Shown piece after piece: positions 8,432 to 17,212 of a stretch of 64,000 nt of DNA. The notes beneath the pieces were generated by a model. That model worked only from the letters and a program-made list of their open reading frames with translations, did not search any database and was not told where the DNA came from. Numbering within the stretch: position 1 is the stretch's first letter; the number at the start of each line of letters is the position of its first letter. Origin of the DNA: Cellulophaga sp. F20128 (lineage in GTDB: Bacteria > Bacteroidota > Bacteroidia > Flavobacteriales > Flavobacteriaceae); assembly GCF_023015805.1 (NCBI RefSeq), contig NZ_JALKBA010000013.1, forward strand, positions 1-64,000. Reading direction: 5' to 3'. A program made the position numbers and the translations under genes.

Positions 8432-9574
8432 ATGAAGATAAGTAAGAGTGATGTCTTAAAGGCGTTAGAGAAAATTACGGTTCCTGGAGAAGGAAAGAAT
8501 ATGGTAGAAAGCGGAGCTGTTACCAATATTATGATTTTTGGAGATGAGGTTGTTGTAGATGTAACGATTAACAACCCTAGTTTACAAGCTCGTAAAAAAA
8601 CAGAAGTTGAAATCTTAAAGACTATTCATACAGAAGTTTATGAAAAAGCTAAGATTAAAATTAATGTTAAGGTAGGTGCTGCTGCAGCGAAGCCAAAAAC
8701 AAATGAGATAAAAGGGAAACCACTTCCTGGGATAAAAAATATTATCGCCATTGCTTCGGGTAAAGGCGGTGTAGGCAAATCTACAGTTACAGCCAATTTA
8801 GCAGTAACATTGGCTAAAATGGGATTTAAAGTGGGGTTATTGGATGCAGATATCTACGGTCCGTCTATGCCCATTATGTTTGACGTTGCCCAGGAAAAAC
8901 CACTAGCAGTAAACATAGATGGCAAGTCTAAAATGAAGCCCGTTGAAAGCTATGGTGTTAAATTACTATCCATTGGATTTTTTACACAACCAAATCAAGC
9001 TGTAATTTGGAGGGGACCAATGGCTTCAAAAGCATTAAATCAAATGATTTTTGATGCCCATTGGGGAGAAATTGATTTTATGCTGATAGATTTACCACCA
9101 GGAACTGGCGATATACATCTAAGTATTATGCAAGCCATGCCTGTAACAGGAGCTGTTGTGGTAAGTACACCACAAGAAATTGCTTTGGCAGATGCACGCA
9201 AAGGAGTGGCAATGTTTCAACAAGATTCTATAAATGTTCCGGTATTGGGAATAGTAGAAAATATGGCGTATTTTACACCAGAAGAACTGCCAGATAATAA
9301 GTATTATATTTTTGGAAAAGAAGGTGCAAAGCATTTGGCGGAAGATTTAAAAATTCCTTTTTTAGGGGAGATTCCACTAGTACAAAGTATTAGAGAAGCC
9401 GGAGATGTTGGTAGACCAGCAGCATTGCAAACAGCCTCACCAATAGAAGCTGCTTTTGAGAAATTAACAAAAAGCATAGTGCAAGAAGTCGTAAAAAGAA
9501 ATACAGCTATGCCTCCTACTGAAGCTATTAAAATAACAACTATGGCGGGTTGCTCGCCGGTTAACAAGAAGTAA
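8432..9574 (+). CDS. Mrp/ApbC-family Fe-S cluster carrier ATPase
   Basis: A 380-residue P-loop ATPase of the Mrp/NBP35 family. Residues 1-85 form the MIP18/DUF59 domain often fused to Mrp in bacteria. The deviant Walker A motif GKGGVGKST lies at 110-118. Switch motifs are seen at LLDADIYGPSMP and DLPPGTGDIHL. The family's usual CxxC that bridges an Fe-S cluster is absent: after ENMAYF the sequence runs TPEELPDNKYYIFG. The only late cysteine is near the C-terminus (MAGCSPVNKK). It loads Fe-S clusters onto apoproteins, and the adjacent NifU-like gene supports that role. Confidence 0.88.
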   Translation: MKISKSDVLKALEKITVPGEGKNMVESGAVTNIMIFGDEVVVDVTINNPSLQARKKTEVEILKTIHTEVYEKAKIKINVKVGAAAAKPKTNEIKGKPLPGIKNIIAIASGKGGVGKSTVTANLAVTLAKMGFKVGLLDADIYGPSMPIMFDVAQEKPLAVNIDGKSKMKPVESYGVKLLSIGFFTQPNQAVIWRGPMASKALNQMIFDAHWGEIDFMLIDLPPGTGDIHLSIMQAMPVTGAVVVSTPQEIALADARKGVAMFQQDSINVPVLGIVENMAYFTPEELPDNKYYIFGKEGAKHLAEDLKIPFLGEIPLVQSIREAGDVGRPAALQTASPIEAAFEKLTKSIVQEVVKRNTAMPPTEAIKITTMAGCSPVNKK

Positions 9575-9577
9575 AAG

Positions 9578-9817
9578 ATGACAACAGAAGAAATAAGAGC
9601 TAAGGTGGAAATAGCATTGGAAGAAATTCGTCCTTTTTTGCAGAGTGATGGAGGGGATATCTCGCTAATTTCAATTGATAATGATACTTCTGTAAAAGTA
9701 AAGTTAGAAGGAGCTTGTGTAGGCTGTAGTGTGAATCAAATGACACTGAAAAGCGGCGTTGAAATGACCATTAAAAAATATGTGCCACAAATTGAAGAGG
9801 TGATTAATGTGGGTTAA
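9578..9817 (+). CDS. NifU-like Fe-S scaffold protein
   Basis: A 79-residue single-domain NifU C-terminal (Nfu) protein. The conserved CxxC is GACVGCSVNQMTLKSGVE, whose two cysteines hold a 4Fe-4S cluster at a dimer interface. The N-terminus (MTTEEIRAKVEIALEEIRPFLQSDGGDI) is typical of the family. It starts 3 bp after the Mrp gene, so the two are co-translated, which supports a joint role in Fe-S cluster transfer. Confidence 0.88.
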   Translation: MTTEEIRAKVEIALEEIRPFLQSDGGDISLISIDNDTSVKVKLEGACVGCSVNQMTLKSGVEMTIKKYVPQIEEVINVG

Positions 9818-9890
9818 TTATTGTGATATTTATCATATTTAGACCATAATTACTTCTGTAATTTTACATTTATTTTAAGGATACTTTTAC

Positions 9891-10949
9891 ATGATTAAGA
9901 CAGATATACTAATTATAGGTGCTGGTCCAACAGGACTTTTTGCAGTTTTTGAAGCAGGATTATTACAATTAAAATGTCATTTAATAGACGCTTTGCCACA
10001 AGCAGGCGGACAATGTTCAGAGATTTATCCTAAAAAACCAATCTACGATATTCCGGGCTTTCCTGAAGTATTAGCAGGAGATTTAGTAGCTAATTTAATG
10101 GAGCAGACAAAAGCATTTCAACCAGGATTTACATTGGGTGAACGTGCAGAAACTATAGAAAAACAGGAAGATGGCTCATTTGTTGTTACCACCAACAAGG
10201 GAACAAAGCACCACGCACCAATTGTTGCAATAGCAGGTGGTTTGGGGAGTTTTGAGCCACGAAAACCATTACTACAAAACTTAACTAAGTTTGAGGATAA
10301 TGGCGTTGCTTACATGATAAAAGACCCAGAAGTTTACCGCAATAAAAAAGTAGTTATTGCTGGTGGGGGCGACTCAGCCCTTGATTGGAGTATTTTTTTG
10401 GCAGATATAGCCTCTGAGGTTACTTTAGTGCATCGAAGAAATGAATTTAGAGGGGCTTTAGACTCGGTTGAAAAAGTGCAGTTACTTAAAAATGCAGGTA
10501 AGATTAACCTTGTTACACCAGCAGAAATTGTTGGACTTATTGGCGAGGATACCCTTACGGCCGTTGCAATTAAAAAAACAGGAGAAGAAGACATTATCAC
10601 ATTAGAAGTTGATAATTTTATCGCTCTATTTGGTTTATCTCCAAAATTAGGTCCCATTGCAAATTGGGGTTTAGAAATAGAAAAAAATGCGATTAAAGTA
10701 AACAATGCACTAGATTACCAAACTAATATTCCTGGTATATATGCCATTGGTGATGTAAATACCTATCCGGGGAAATTAAAACTTATTCTTTGTGGTTTTC
10801 ACGAGGCCACTTTAATGTGTCAAAGTGCCTACCAGAAAATTTATCCTGAGAAAAGATATGTAATGAAATATACAACCGTAGGTGGTGTTACTGGATTTGA
10901 TGGAACCAAAAAAGAAGCTCCAAAAGTAGTAGTTAAAGCAATAGATTAA
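9891..10949 (+). CDS. Ferredoxin-NAD(P)H reductase, thioredoxin-reductase-like type
   Basis: A 352-residue FAD/NAD(P)H-dependent oxidoreductase. The FAD-binding Rossmann motif is IIGAGPTGLFAVFEAGL at residues 7-23, and the NAD(P)H motif is VVIAGGGDSALDW. The FAD-proximal C-terminal motif is GIYAIGDVNTYPGK. There is no CxxC redox pair, unlike thioredoxin reductase, as expected for the type-2 ferredoxin reductases of Bacillus and Chlorobium. The stop codon overlaps the start of the downstream 2Fe-2S ferredoxin, its likely redox partner. The gene sits 73 bp after the Nfu gene in one Fe-S/redox cluster. Confidence 0.88.
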   Translation: MIKTDILIIGAGPTGLFAVFEAGLLQLKCHLIDALPQAGGQCSEIYPKKPIYDIPGFPEVLAGDLVANLMEQTKAFQPGFTLGERAETIEKQEDGSFVVTTNKGTKHHAPIVAIAGGLGSFEPRKPLLQNLTKFEDNGVAYMIKDPEVYRNKKVVIAGGGDSALDWSIFLADIASEVTLVHRRNEFRGALDSVEKVQLLKNAGKINLVTPAEIVGLIGEDTLTAVAIKKTGEEDIITLEVDNFIALFGLSPKLGPIANWGLEIEKNAIKVNNALDYQTNIPGIYAIGDVNTYPGKLKLILCGFHEATLMCQSAYQKIYPEKRYVMKYTTVGGVTGFDGTKKEAPKVVVKAID

Positions 10950-11278
10950 TGAGTGATATTAAAATAAAAATAACAGACCGAGAAGGGGTTTTACATGAAG
11001 TAGATGCGCCTACAGATATGAATATGAATTTAATGGAAATTGTGCGATCGTATGAGCTAGCTCCTGAAGGAACTATTGGTATTTGTGGTGGGATGGCTAT
11101 GTGTGCTTCTTGTCAGTGCTATGTGAAATCTGATCATAATTTACCAGAAATGTCTGAGGATGAAGATGCTATGTTAGCAGAGGCCTTTAACGTAGAAGAC
11201 AACAGTAGATTGGGTTGCCAAATACACATGACTCCAGATTTAGACGGATTAGAAGTTGAGTTGGCACCAGAAAGCTAA
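10949..11278 (+). CDS. 2Fe-2S ferredoxin
   Basis: A 109-residue adrenodoxin-like ferredoxin. The four cluster ligands are seen as CGGMAMCASCQC (spacing C-x5-C-x2-C) and the later LGCQIH. The overlap with the reductase gene suggests the two proteins form an electron-transfer pair. The operon is closed by the strong hairpin at 11301-11340. The electron acceptor is unknown. Confidence 0.9.
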   Translation: MSDIKIKITDREGVLHEVDAPTDMNMNLMEIVRSYELAPEGTIGICGGMAMCASCQCYVKSDHNLPEMSEDEDAMLAEAFNVEDNSRLGCQIHMTPDLDGLEVELAPES

Positions 11279-11300
11279 ACAAACTTACTAGCTATAAATA

Positions 11301-11340
11301 AAAGCTCAAACCCTTAGAATAGCTAAGGGTTTGAGCTTTT
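11301..11340. terminator. Bidirectional rho-independent terminator
   Basis: A perfect 17-bp inverted repeat (11301-11317 and 11323-11339) around a 5-nt loop, AATAG. An A-run flanks one side and a T-run the other, so it can end both the ferredoxin operon on the plus strand and the ABC exporter gene on the minus strand. Confidence 0.85.
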
Positions 11341-11354
11341 ACCATTTTTATAAA

Positions 11355-13094
11355 TTATATCCGTGCTTGATACGTAAACAAGTTAAAATATCGGCCTTCT
11401 TTTGCAATAAGCTCGTCATGGGTACCGCGCTCTGCAATTTCTCCATTTTCAATAACCAAAATCTTATCAGCTTTACGTATTGTACTCAGTCTGTGTGCTA
11501 TAACAAAGGTTGTTCTTCCCTCAGTTAAAGTCGCTAAACTTTTCTGTATAAGCGCTTCACTCTCCGTATCTAAGTTGGAAGTAGCTTCATCCAAAATTAA
11601 TATTTTAGGATTCGCTAAAATAGCTCGGGCAATAGCGATCCGTTGGCGTTGTCCGCCTGATAGTTTTACCCCACGTTCTCCAATTAGCGTTTCCAAGCCA
11701 TCATCAAAGCGATCGGTAAATTCGTTGACATAGGCCGCGTCAACAGCCTTTAACAGTTCTTCTTCCGTTGCGTTAGGCCTAGGAAAAAGGATGTTATTTC
11801 TTATGGTTCCTTCAAACAAAAAATCGTCTTGTAAAACAACACCCAAGTATTGTCTAAAACTGTTAAGATCTATCTGTGATAAATCTTTGCCATCTATAGC
11901 TACAGTTCCTTCCGCAGGATTTAAAAAACTGGCTGCCAAACCAGCAATGGTAGATTTCCCAGATCCCGAACTGCCTACAAGGGCAACCACTTGGCCAGAA
12001 TTAACGGTAAAATTTACGTTGGTTAATACTTCCTTGTCTTCTTCATAGGCAAAAGAAACATTGTTAAAAGAGACATCCCCTTTCATGGTATCTAAAACAA
12101 TGGTACGATTTTTTTCATCGGCTTCAGAAGTCATATTCATTAGCTCTTCAGTACGGTCTAAACCTGCAAGTGCTTCAGTTAGCTGACTCCCAATATTACT
12201 CATCTGCACTATAGGTGCTACCATAAGAGCTAATAAAAACGTAAACTGAAAATATTCTCCAGTAGTTAAATCGCCTGTAATTAATAGGTAACCCCCGTAG
12301 CCCATCATAATTCCCGTAGTGGCAAGACCCAATAAAAAGGTTGAGGAGCTTGTCATTACAGCCGTTGCGGTTAGACTCTTTTTTACATTTTCATACAGCT
12401 GAGCAACGCCGTCTTCAAAAATTTTATTTTCTTGTTCCTCGGCATTAAACCCTTTAATGACACGAACGCCACTTAGGGTTTCGGTTAATCTCCCTTTTAC
12501 TTCTGCATTTATTTTTCCTCGTTCTCTAAAAACAGGACGAATAATTTTAAACGCTTTTAAAGAAATAAAAGCAAATAATAGCAAGGGTATAAAAGCCATA
12601 ACGGTCATGGTTATGCTTATTTTCATCAATAGTACTACAGAGACTACGGCTGTAATGGTCCCCCCAACCAGTTGTGCTAAACCTGTGCCTATAAGGTTTC
12701 GTACGCCTTCTACATCGCTCATTATTCTAGAGACCAAACCACCAGATTTGTTATTGTCAAAAAAACTGATTGGTAATGATAATACCTTTTTTTGTACTTG
12801 AGCCCGGAGTTCAGAAATTAAATATTGGGCCTGTATGCTCAGTACTTTTGTGAGTAGAAAGGAAGTAATTGCCTGTACTAAAAATGCTAAGATTACAAGG
12901 ATTACCAAGTTTCTTAAAAAAACTAAATCTTTATTAGGTACAATATCATCCATTAAATATTTAAGTGATATTGGTGCAACAAAACTTGCCGCCTTACTGA
13001 TTACAATTAGGAATAGCCCAATAAAAACAAGTTTACGTCTAGGCCAAATAATCGTTTTAAATGCGGTTAAAATACTTACTTTTTTTTCTGCCAT
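11355..13094 (-). CDS. ABC exporter, fused permease-ATPase
   Basis: A half-size ABC exporter of 579 residues from the chosen start. Six transmembrane helices occupy the N-terminal half. The nucleotide-binding domain has Walker A ALVGSSGSGKST, the signature LSGGQRQRIAIARA, Walker B ILILDEATSNLDTESE and the H-loop IAHRLSTI. The family includes MsbA-like lipid flippases and multidrug exporters; the substrate is not determinable. I chose the ATG at 13094 (MAEKKVSILTAF) because it begins right before the first conserved helix. An upstream in-frame ATG at 13187 would add a 31-residue basic extension. The gene stands alone between the terminator and a divergent helicase gene. Confidence 0.88.
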   Translation of the reverse strand: MAEKKVSILTAFKTIIWPRRKLVFIGLFLIVISKAASFVAPISLKYLMDDIVPNKDLVFLRNLVILVILAFLVQAITSFLLTKVLSIQAQYLISELRAQVQKKVLSLPISFFDNNKSGGLVSRIMSDVEGVRNLIGTGLAQLVGGTITAVVSVVLLMKISITMTVMAFIPLLLFAFISLKAFKIIRPVFRERGKINAEVKGRLTETLSGVRVIKGFNAEEQENKIFEDGVAQLYENVKKSLTATAVMTSSSTFLLGLATTGIMMGYGGYLLITGDLTTGEYFQFTFLLALMVAPIVQMSNIGSQLTEALAGLDRTEELMNMTSEADEKNRTIVLDTMKGDVSFNNVSFAYEEDKEVLTNVNFTVNSGQVVALVGSSGSGKSTIAGLAASFLNPAEGTVAIDGKDLSQIDLNSFRQYLGVVLQDDFLFEGTIRNNILFPRPNATEEELLKAVDAAYVNEFTDRFDDGLETLIGERGVKLSGGQRQRIAIARAILANPKILILDEATSNLDTESEALIQKSLATLTEGRTTFVIAHRLSTIRKADKILVIENGEIAERGTHDELIAKEGRYFNLFTYQARI

Positions 13095-13352
13095 CTTGGG
13101 GTTTTCGATTTTGATGCAAGGTAATTTAATTCTGTGCCAAATTTTAATGATGCCTTTATAAATAGTTGTAGCAAGTTTAAAAATCATTAAAATTAGTTTT
13201 TAAAACAGAAGTCTAGTATTTTCACACCACCGATTTTTACAATCGTAAAAAAGAAACCTAATCTCTTTTTAGTTATGGTTTTTAGTAAAAATTCTGTATT
13301 ATGGAACTACAGAAATTTTCCAATCTGGAGGGGTTAACTAAATTTAAAAACA

Positions 13353-15038
13353 TTGCAACAAGACAAAGCACTAGCACTATTAAAATCAGGTAAAAATGTA
13401 TTTCTAACAGGTTCTGCTGGTACAGGAAAAACATATATTTTAAACCAATACATATCCTATTTAAAGGCTAGAAAAATCCCTGTAGCTGTGACGGCCTCTA
13501 CCGGTATTGCTGCAACACATATGAACGGGATGACCATACATTCTTGGGCTGGGTTTGGGATTAAGGAACAGCTTACCAGAGCCAATTTAATGGCGATGAA
13601 GGATAAAAAGTACTTACGGGAACACCTAGAAAATTCGAAGGTTTTAATAATTGATGAAATATCCATGCTCCACAAAAAGCAGTTGGATATGGTAGATGCT
13701 GTGTTGCAATTTTTTAAACAAAGTGATGCGGCTTTTGGAGGCATTCAAATTGTGGTCTGTGGTGATTTTTTTCAGTTACCTCCTATAGGAAATCAAGGAG
13801 AAAAGAGTAAGGATAAGTTCGCATTTATGGCAGCAGCCTGGGTGAATGCCAAATTTAATGTCTGTTATTTAACAGAACAATACCGGCAAGAGCATGCAGA
13901 TGTACTAACTACTATTTTAAATGAAATTAGGGCTGGTGAAATTTCCAATAGCAGTATACATCAGTTAAAAAGTGCAGAAAAAAACACCTTTAAAGAGGAA
14001 GATGAACCTACAAAATTGTTTACGCACAATTATGATGTGGATCAAATTAACCAGGTCCATTTAAGTGAAATAAAGGGAAAGGCTAAAAAGTTTAAAGCAT
14101 CAACCAAAGGCAATAAAAAATTAGTAGAAACTTTAAAAAAATCCGTTTTAGCGAAAGAAGAATTAGAATTAAAATTACAGACTAAGGTGATGTTTGTGAG
14201 GAATAATCCAGAACAAGGGTATGTCAATGGTACCTTAGGAACTATTGTTAGTTTTAATGATGATGGTTTTCCTGTGGTAAAAACGGCACAGGGAAAACGA
14301 ATTACAGTAAAGCAAGAAAACTGGAGTATACAGGATGATACAGGGAAATCATTAGCCAGTTTAGATCAGATTCCTTTGCGTTTAGCTTGGGCCATTACTG
14401 TGCATAAGTGTCAGGGAATGACACTAGACGGAGCGCTTATAGATTTGTCTAAGACCTTTGAAAAAGGACAGGGATATGTTGCGCTGTCAAGGTTAAAAAA
14501 TATTGAAAATCTAAAGCTTTTAGGTTTTAATGAAATGGCTTTGCAAGTAGATGGCTTGGCACATAAGGCAGATCAGCGTTTTTTAGAACTATCTTCTGAA
14601 GCAGATTCTGGAACCAACATTGAAGAATTAACAAAGGCTGCATCCAAGTTTGTAATAGATTCAGGGGGCTTAACTAACGTAAAGGAAATAGATAAACACC
14701 GCAGGAAAACCCTGGATAAAAAACTAAAAAAAGACTCTACCTACGATGTTACTTTGGACTATTTTAGAAAAAAATTAACAATCGAAGAAATCGCAATCCA
14801 AAGAGGCATGTCTTCGGGGACAATAGCGGGGCATTTAATAAAATTGTGTTTGGACTATCCCGAGGAGGATTTTAGTTTTTATGAGCCAACAGCGCAAATT
14901 GTAAAAGATGTTCGAAAGGCAAAAAGTAACCAAATAAAAGGAGAGCCATTAAGTTTAAAAGCAATTTACGAAACATTAAACAAGAAAGTATCGTATAACG
15001 ATATTAAGTTGGCTCTTGCGTTTATTGGTAGGGTATAA
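13353..15038 (+). CDS. PIF1/RecD-like DNA helicase with C-terminal HTH
   Basis: A 561-residue SF1 helicase. Walker A is FLTGSAGTGKTYIL and Walker B is VLIIDEISMLHKKQLD. Later motifs are VVCGDFFQLPPIG, LTEQYRQ and AITVHKCQGMTLDGALIDL, and the end of the helicase core is GQGYVALSRLKNIENLKLLG, as in PIF1/TraI/RecD2. Residues ~470-540 (TLDYFRKKLTIEEIAIQRGMS region) look like the HTH_40 domain found at helicase C-termini. It probably resolves DNA structures during replication or repair. The start is unusual: the only start-like codon before Walker A is TTG at 13353, since a stop lies in frame at 13335. The gene ends 1 bp before the convergent neighbour. Confidence 0.85.
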   Translation: MQQDKALALLKSGKNVFLTGSAGTGKTYILNQYISYLKARKIPVAVTASTGIAATHMNGMTIHSWAGFGIKEQLTRANLMAMKDKKYLREHLENSKVLIIDEISMLHKKQLDMVDAVLQFFKQSDAAFGGIQIVVCGDFFQLPPIGNQGEKSKDKFAFMAAAWVNAKFNVCYLTEQYRQEHADVLTTILNEIRAGEISNSSIHQLKSAEKNTFKEEDEPTKLFTHNYDVDQINQVHLSEIKGKAKKFKASTKGNKKLVETLKKSVLAKEELELKLQTKVMFVRNNPEQGYVNGTLGTIVSFNDDGFPVVKTAQGKRITVKQENWSIQDDTGKSLASLDQIPLRLAWAITVHKCQGMTLDGALIDLSKTFEKGQGYVALSRLKNIENLKLLGFNEMALQVDGLAHKADQRFLELSSEADSGTNIEELTKAASKFVIDSGGLTNVKEIDKHRRKTLDKKLKKDSTYDVTLDYFRKKLTIEEIAIQRGMSSGTIAGHLIKLCLDYPEEDFSFYEPTAQIVKDVRKAKSNQIKGEPLSLKAIYETLNKKVSYNDIKLALAFIGRV

Positions 15039-15039
15039 T

Positions 15040-15672
15040 TTATTCTTTAACTACAATTATTGAAGCTTTAGAACCTGTAGAAAGTAGCCATTTTTTAGAA
15101 GTTAATAGTTTTCCATCTTCATCATATACATTTACTTGGGCAGTATTTGGACCAGAGGTGCCTTGGTTTAAGGCTTCAAAATCGATCTGGTTAAATCCTT
15201 TTTTTAGCGTAAGGTTGACACCCTTAAATGAAGCATCTAACATCATATTGTACTCTACTACTTCTCCATTGGCATAAATCTTAACACGATCGCCATCTAC
15301 ATATTCGTGATCACGACAAACAATACCTACAAATGTTCCATTACTTTTTACATCCCCTAAATATTGGTCTCCATAAAAGGTTTTGGAATCTTTTTTTTCT
15401 TCAAGACCTAGGCGTGGGTTTAATTTAACATCTCTACCCGGCTTTACGAGGCGGTCATCTGGACGCATATCAATTCTAGGCTTCATCATGGAATCTAAAA
15501 AATTGATATTCGGTTGCTTTTTAGCTTCAGGAATTAGAACAGGAAAAGGCAATCCCTTTGGGGCTTCTTTTTTTGCTTCAATTTTTAAAGGAATAACGGG
15601 AGTCGTTTCTTGCGCAACGGTTGGTAGGGCAAAAGCTAACATAAGCAGTAAGGAAAGTACTGTAAATCGCAT
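15040..15672 (-). CDS. Secreted protein of unknown function
   Basis: A 210-residue exported protein with a clear signal peptide (MRFTVLSLLLMLAFALPTVAQ). The mature N-terminus TTPVIPLKIEAKKEAP is nearly the same as that of the next upstream gene. The rest has no motif I recognise. The C-terminal half (GTFVGIVCRDHEYVDGDRVK, then alternating hydrophobic strands) suggests a beta-sandwich domain. It shares promoter and leader with the neighbouring Gfo/Idh-like gene, so the two leaders arose by duplication. A convergent helicase gene ends 1 bp away. Confidence 0.75.
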   Translation of the reverse strand: MRFTVLSLLLMLAFALPTVAQETTPVIPLKIEAKKEAPKGLPFPVLIPEAKKQPNINFLDSMMKPRIDMRPDDRLVKPGRDVKLNPRLGLEEKKDSKTFYGDQYLGDVKSNGTFVGIVCRDHEYVDGDRVKIYANGEVVEYNMMLDASFKGVNLTLKKGFNQIDFEALNQGTSGPNTAQVNVYDEDGKLLTSKKWLLSTGSKASIIVVKE

Positions 15673-15696
15673 TAAATCACTTTGTTATTTAAAGGG

Positions 15697-15724
15697 TAAA
15701 GATAACAAATACCTTGCCACGCAA
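15697..15724 (-). promoter_or_regulatory. Predicted promoter, duplicated copy 1
   Basis: On the minus strand, TTG (15724-15722), a 17-nt spacer and TATCTTTA (15704-15697) resemble the Bacteroidota consensus. The same arrangement, with a shared exact 17-mer around the -7 region, occurs before the Gfo/Idh-like gene at 17039-17066. The leader to the ATG is about 18 nt in both. Confidence 0.55.
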
Positions 15725-15880
15725 TATTAAACAGTTGTTAAAATACGATTTCTAGCTTTTTAGACCAGTCTGCTCAAGAAAGAAAATAAAAATGAATACG
15801 GTTCTTTTTAATAGGCAAGCCATACCAATCCGTGCTAAAAAGCAACTATATTGGTTAAGTAGAATGAGGAGGGGTGATCG

Positions 15881-17014
15881 CTATTTTGAAAATTTTAGTG
15901 TTTTCCCTGATTTGGCACTTTTTTTCGCTAGTTCAAGAATTTCAACAACTATCATGTTATTTTCTAAGGAAGACAGACTGTAGGGGCTTTCCTTTATTTC
16001 TCCTCGTACTATGGCTTTAAAAAAACTAAAGGGATCATTGTAGGGCGCTGGCCTAGGTTTTGGATATGACTTTTCTTCTGGTTTATGCGCATTGAGCTTA
16101 TATCTGATTTCTTTAGAATTTTCATTAATAATATAACCAGTTTCTCCATAAATTTCAATGTCTTTTCTTGAAAAAGGCCAGTTCCAAGAGGGCTGAAGTA
16201 CCGCCTGCATTTTGGGGTATTGTAAAATGATGGTAGCCTCATCGTCTACCTTAGGGTAAATGGATGGTTTGTTGGTTTGGGTCACCGCTGTAATAGTTAG
16301 TGGTTTTTCCCCTTTCTTGAGCCAAGTAACTAAATTAGCTCCATAACAACCAAAATCTATAATGGCCCCACCACCATTGCTTATTGGATCTGTTAGCCAT
16401 TCTAAAAATTCTTGATTAACACCAATCTCCTTTGGTCCTTTATGTCCATCTTGTACCACAATTCTACGCATATCGCCAATAGCCCCGTTGTAGATCATTT
16501 CATAGGCTTTATGATTGGTTGCATACCAGGTAGTTTCATAATTTGTTAAAAGGTGTATGTTGTGCTTTGTTGCTAATTTCTGCATCTTTTTAGCGTGTTT
16601 AACGCTAACTGCTAGTGGTTTTTCAACCATAATATGGACTCCTAATGGCGCAAAATGTTCAACAACAGCTAAATGTTCATAAATACTTCCAAAGGCGGTT
16701 ACAGCTTCTAGTTTAACGGCATTGGTCATTGCTTCCATTGTTGGGTATACCTTTTCCATTGCATATCCGTATTGTTTAGCATATCGTTGTGCCATATCAA
16801 TATTAGGCTCTACAATACCTACTATTTCAATATCCGTATGGCTAGAAGAACGTCCCAACAGTAAGTGCACATGGGAATGAGAGAGTCCAATGATACCTAC
16901 TTTTAAGGGTGCTTCTTTTTTTGCTTCAGTTTTTAATGGAATAATTGGTTTAGTGTTTTGCGCAACAGTGGGTTGGGTAATAACTAGAAAAAAGATTAGG
17001 ATTGCAAACCGCAT
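15881..17014 (-). CDS. Exported Gfo/Idh/MocA-family oxidoreductase
   Basis: A 377-residue NAD(P)-dependent dehydrogenase-like protein with an export signal (MRFAILIFFLVITQPTVAQ). The Rossmann part starts KVGIIGLSHSHVHLL, a degenerate GxGxxG with histidines instead of the last glycines. The catalytic EKP is present in IMVEKPLAVS. The C-terminal alpha/beta domain of the family follows. The ATG at 17014 is chosen over that at 17050 for two reasons: the protein then aligns with the leader of the neighbouring 210-residue protein, and the predicted promoter lies at 17039-17066. The substrate is unknown; sugars or cyclitols are usual. Export of this family is uncommon outside Bacteroidota and Planctomycetota. 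Confidence 0.8.
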   Translation of the reverse strand: MRFAILIFFLVITQPTVAQNTKPIIPLKTEAKKEAPLKVGIIGLSHSHVHLLLGRSSSHTDIEIVGIVEPNIDMAQRYAKQYGYAMEKVYPTMEAMTNAVKLEAVTAFGSIYEHLAVVEHFAPLGVHIMVEKPLAVSVKHAKKMQKLATKHNIHLLTNYETTWYATNHKAYEMIYNGAIGDMRRIVVQDGHKGPKEIGVNQEFLEWLTDPISNGGGAIIDFGCYGANLVTWLKKGEKPLTITAVTQTNKPSIYPKVDDEATIILQYPKMQAVLQPSWNWPFSRKDIEIYGETGYIINENSKEIRYKLNAHKPEEKSYPKPRPAPYNDPFSFFKAIVRGEIKESPYSLSSLENNMIVVEILELAKKSAKSGKTLKFSK

Positions 17015-17038
17015 GAGATTAATATAGTATTTATAAGG

Positions 17039-17066
17039 TAAAGATAACAAATAGCATACAAAGCAA
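17039..17066 (-). promoter_or_regulatory. Predicted promoter, duplicated copy 2
   Basis: On the minus strand, TTG (17066-17064), exactly 17 nt, then TATCTTTA (17046-17039). It matches the promoter of the 210-residue neighbour in sequence and spacing. Confidence 0.55.
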
Positions 17067-17184
17067 TAGGTCGTGGTTGTTCCATTAAATTATAGATAGC
17101 TAGCAGGTAATTTAATTTTAATATAGGATGAATATTTAACAATTAATTACACGTATAGGTGTGTTTTAGAATCGGAAATAAAAC

Positions 17185-17192
17185 TATTTTTG
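17185..17192 (+). promoter_or_regulatory. Predicted -7 element for the EamA transporter gene
   Basis: TATTTTTG is a perfect TAnnTTTG match 21 nt before the ATG at 17213; the -33 region is weak. It supports the downstream ATG over the start at 17159, which lies upstream of this element. Confidence 0.4.
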
Positions 17193-17212
17193 CCGATCAT
17201 TTTTTTAAGGCT

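Noticed and set aside
9119-9567. Minus-strand frames inside the Mrp gene
   Set aside because: These are shadows of a well-supported coding sequence.
15792-15983. 63-residue plus-strand frame
   Set aside because: It runs antisense into the Gfo/Idh-like gene, has no homology-like motif and no promoter, and is probably a shadow frame.
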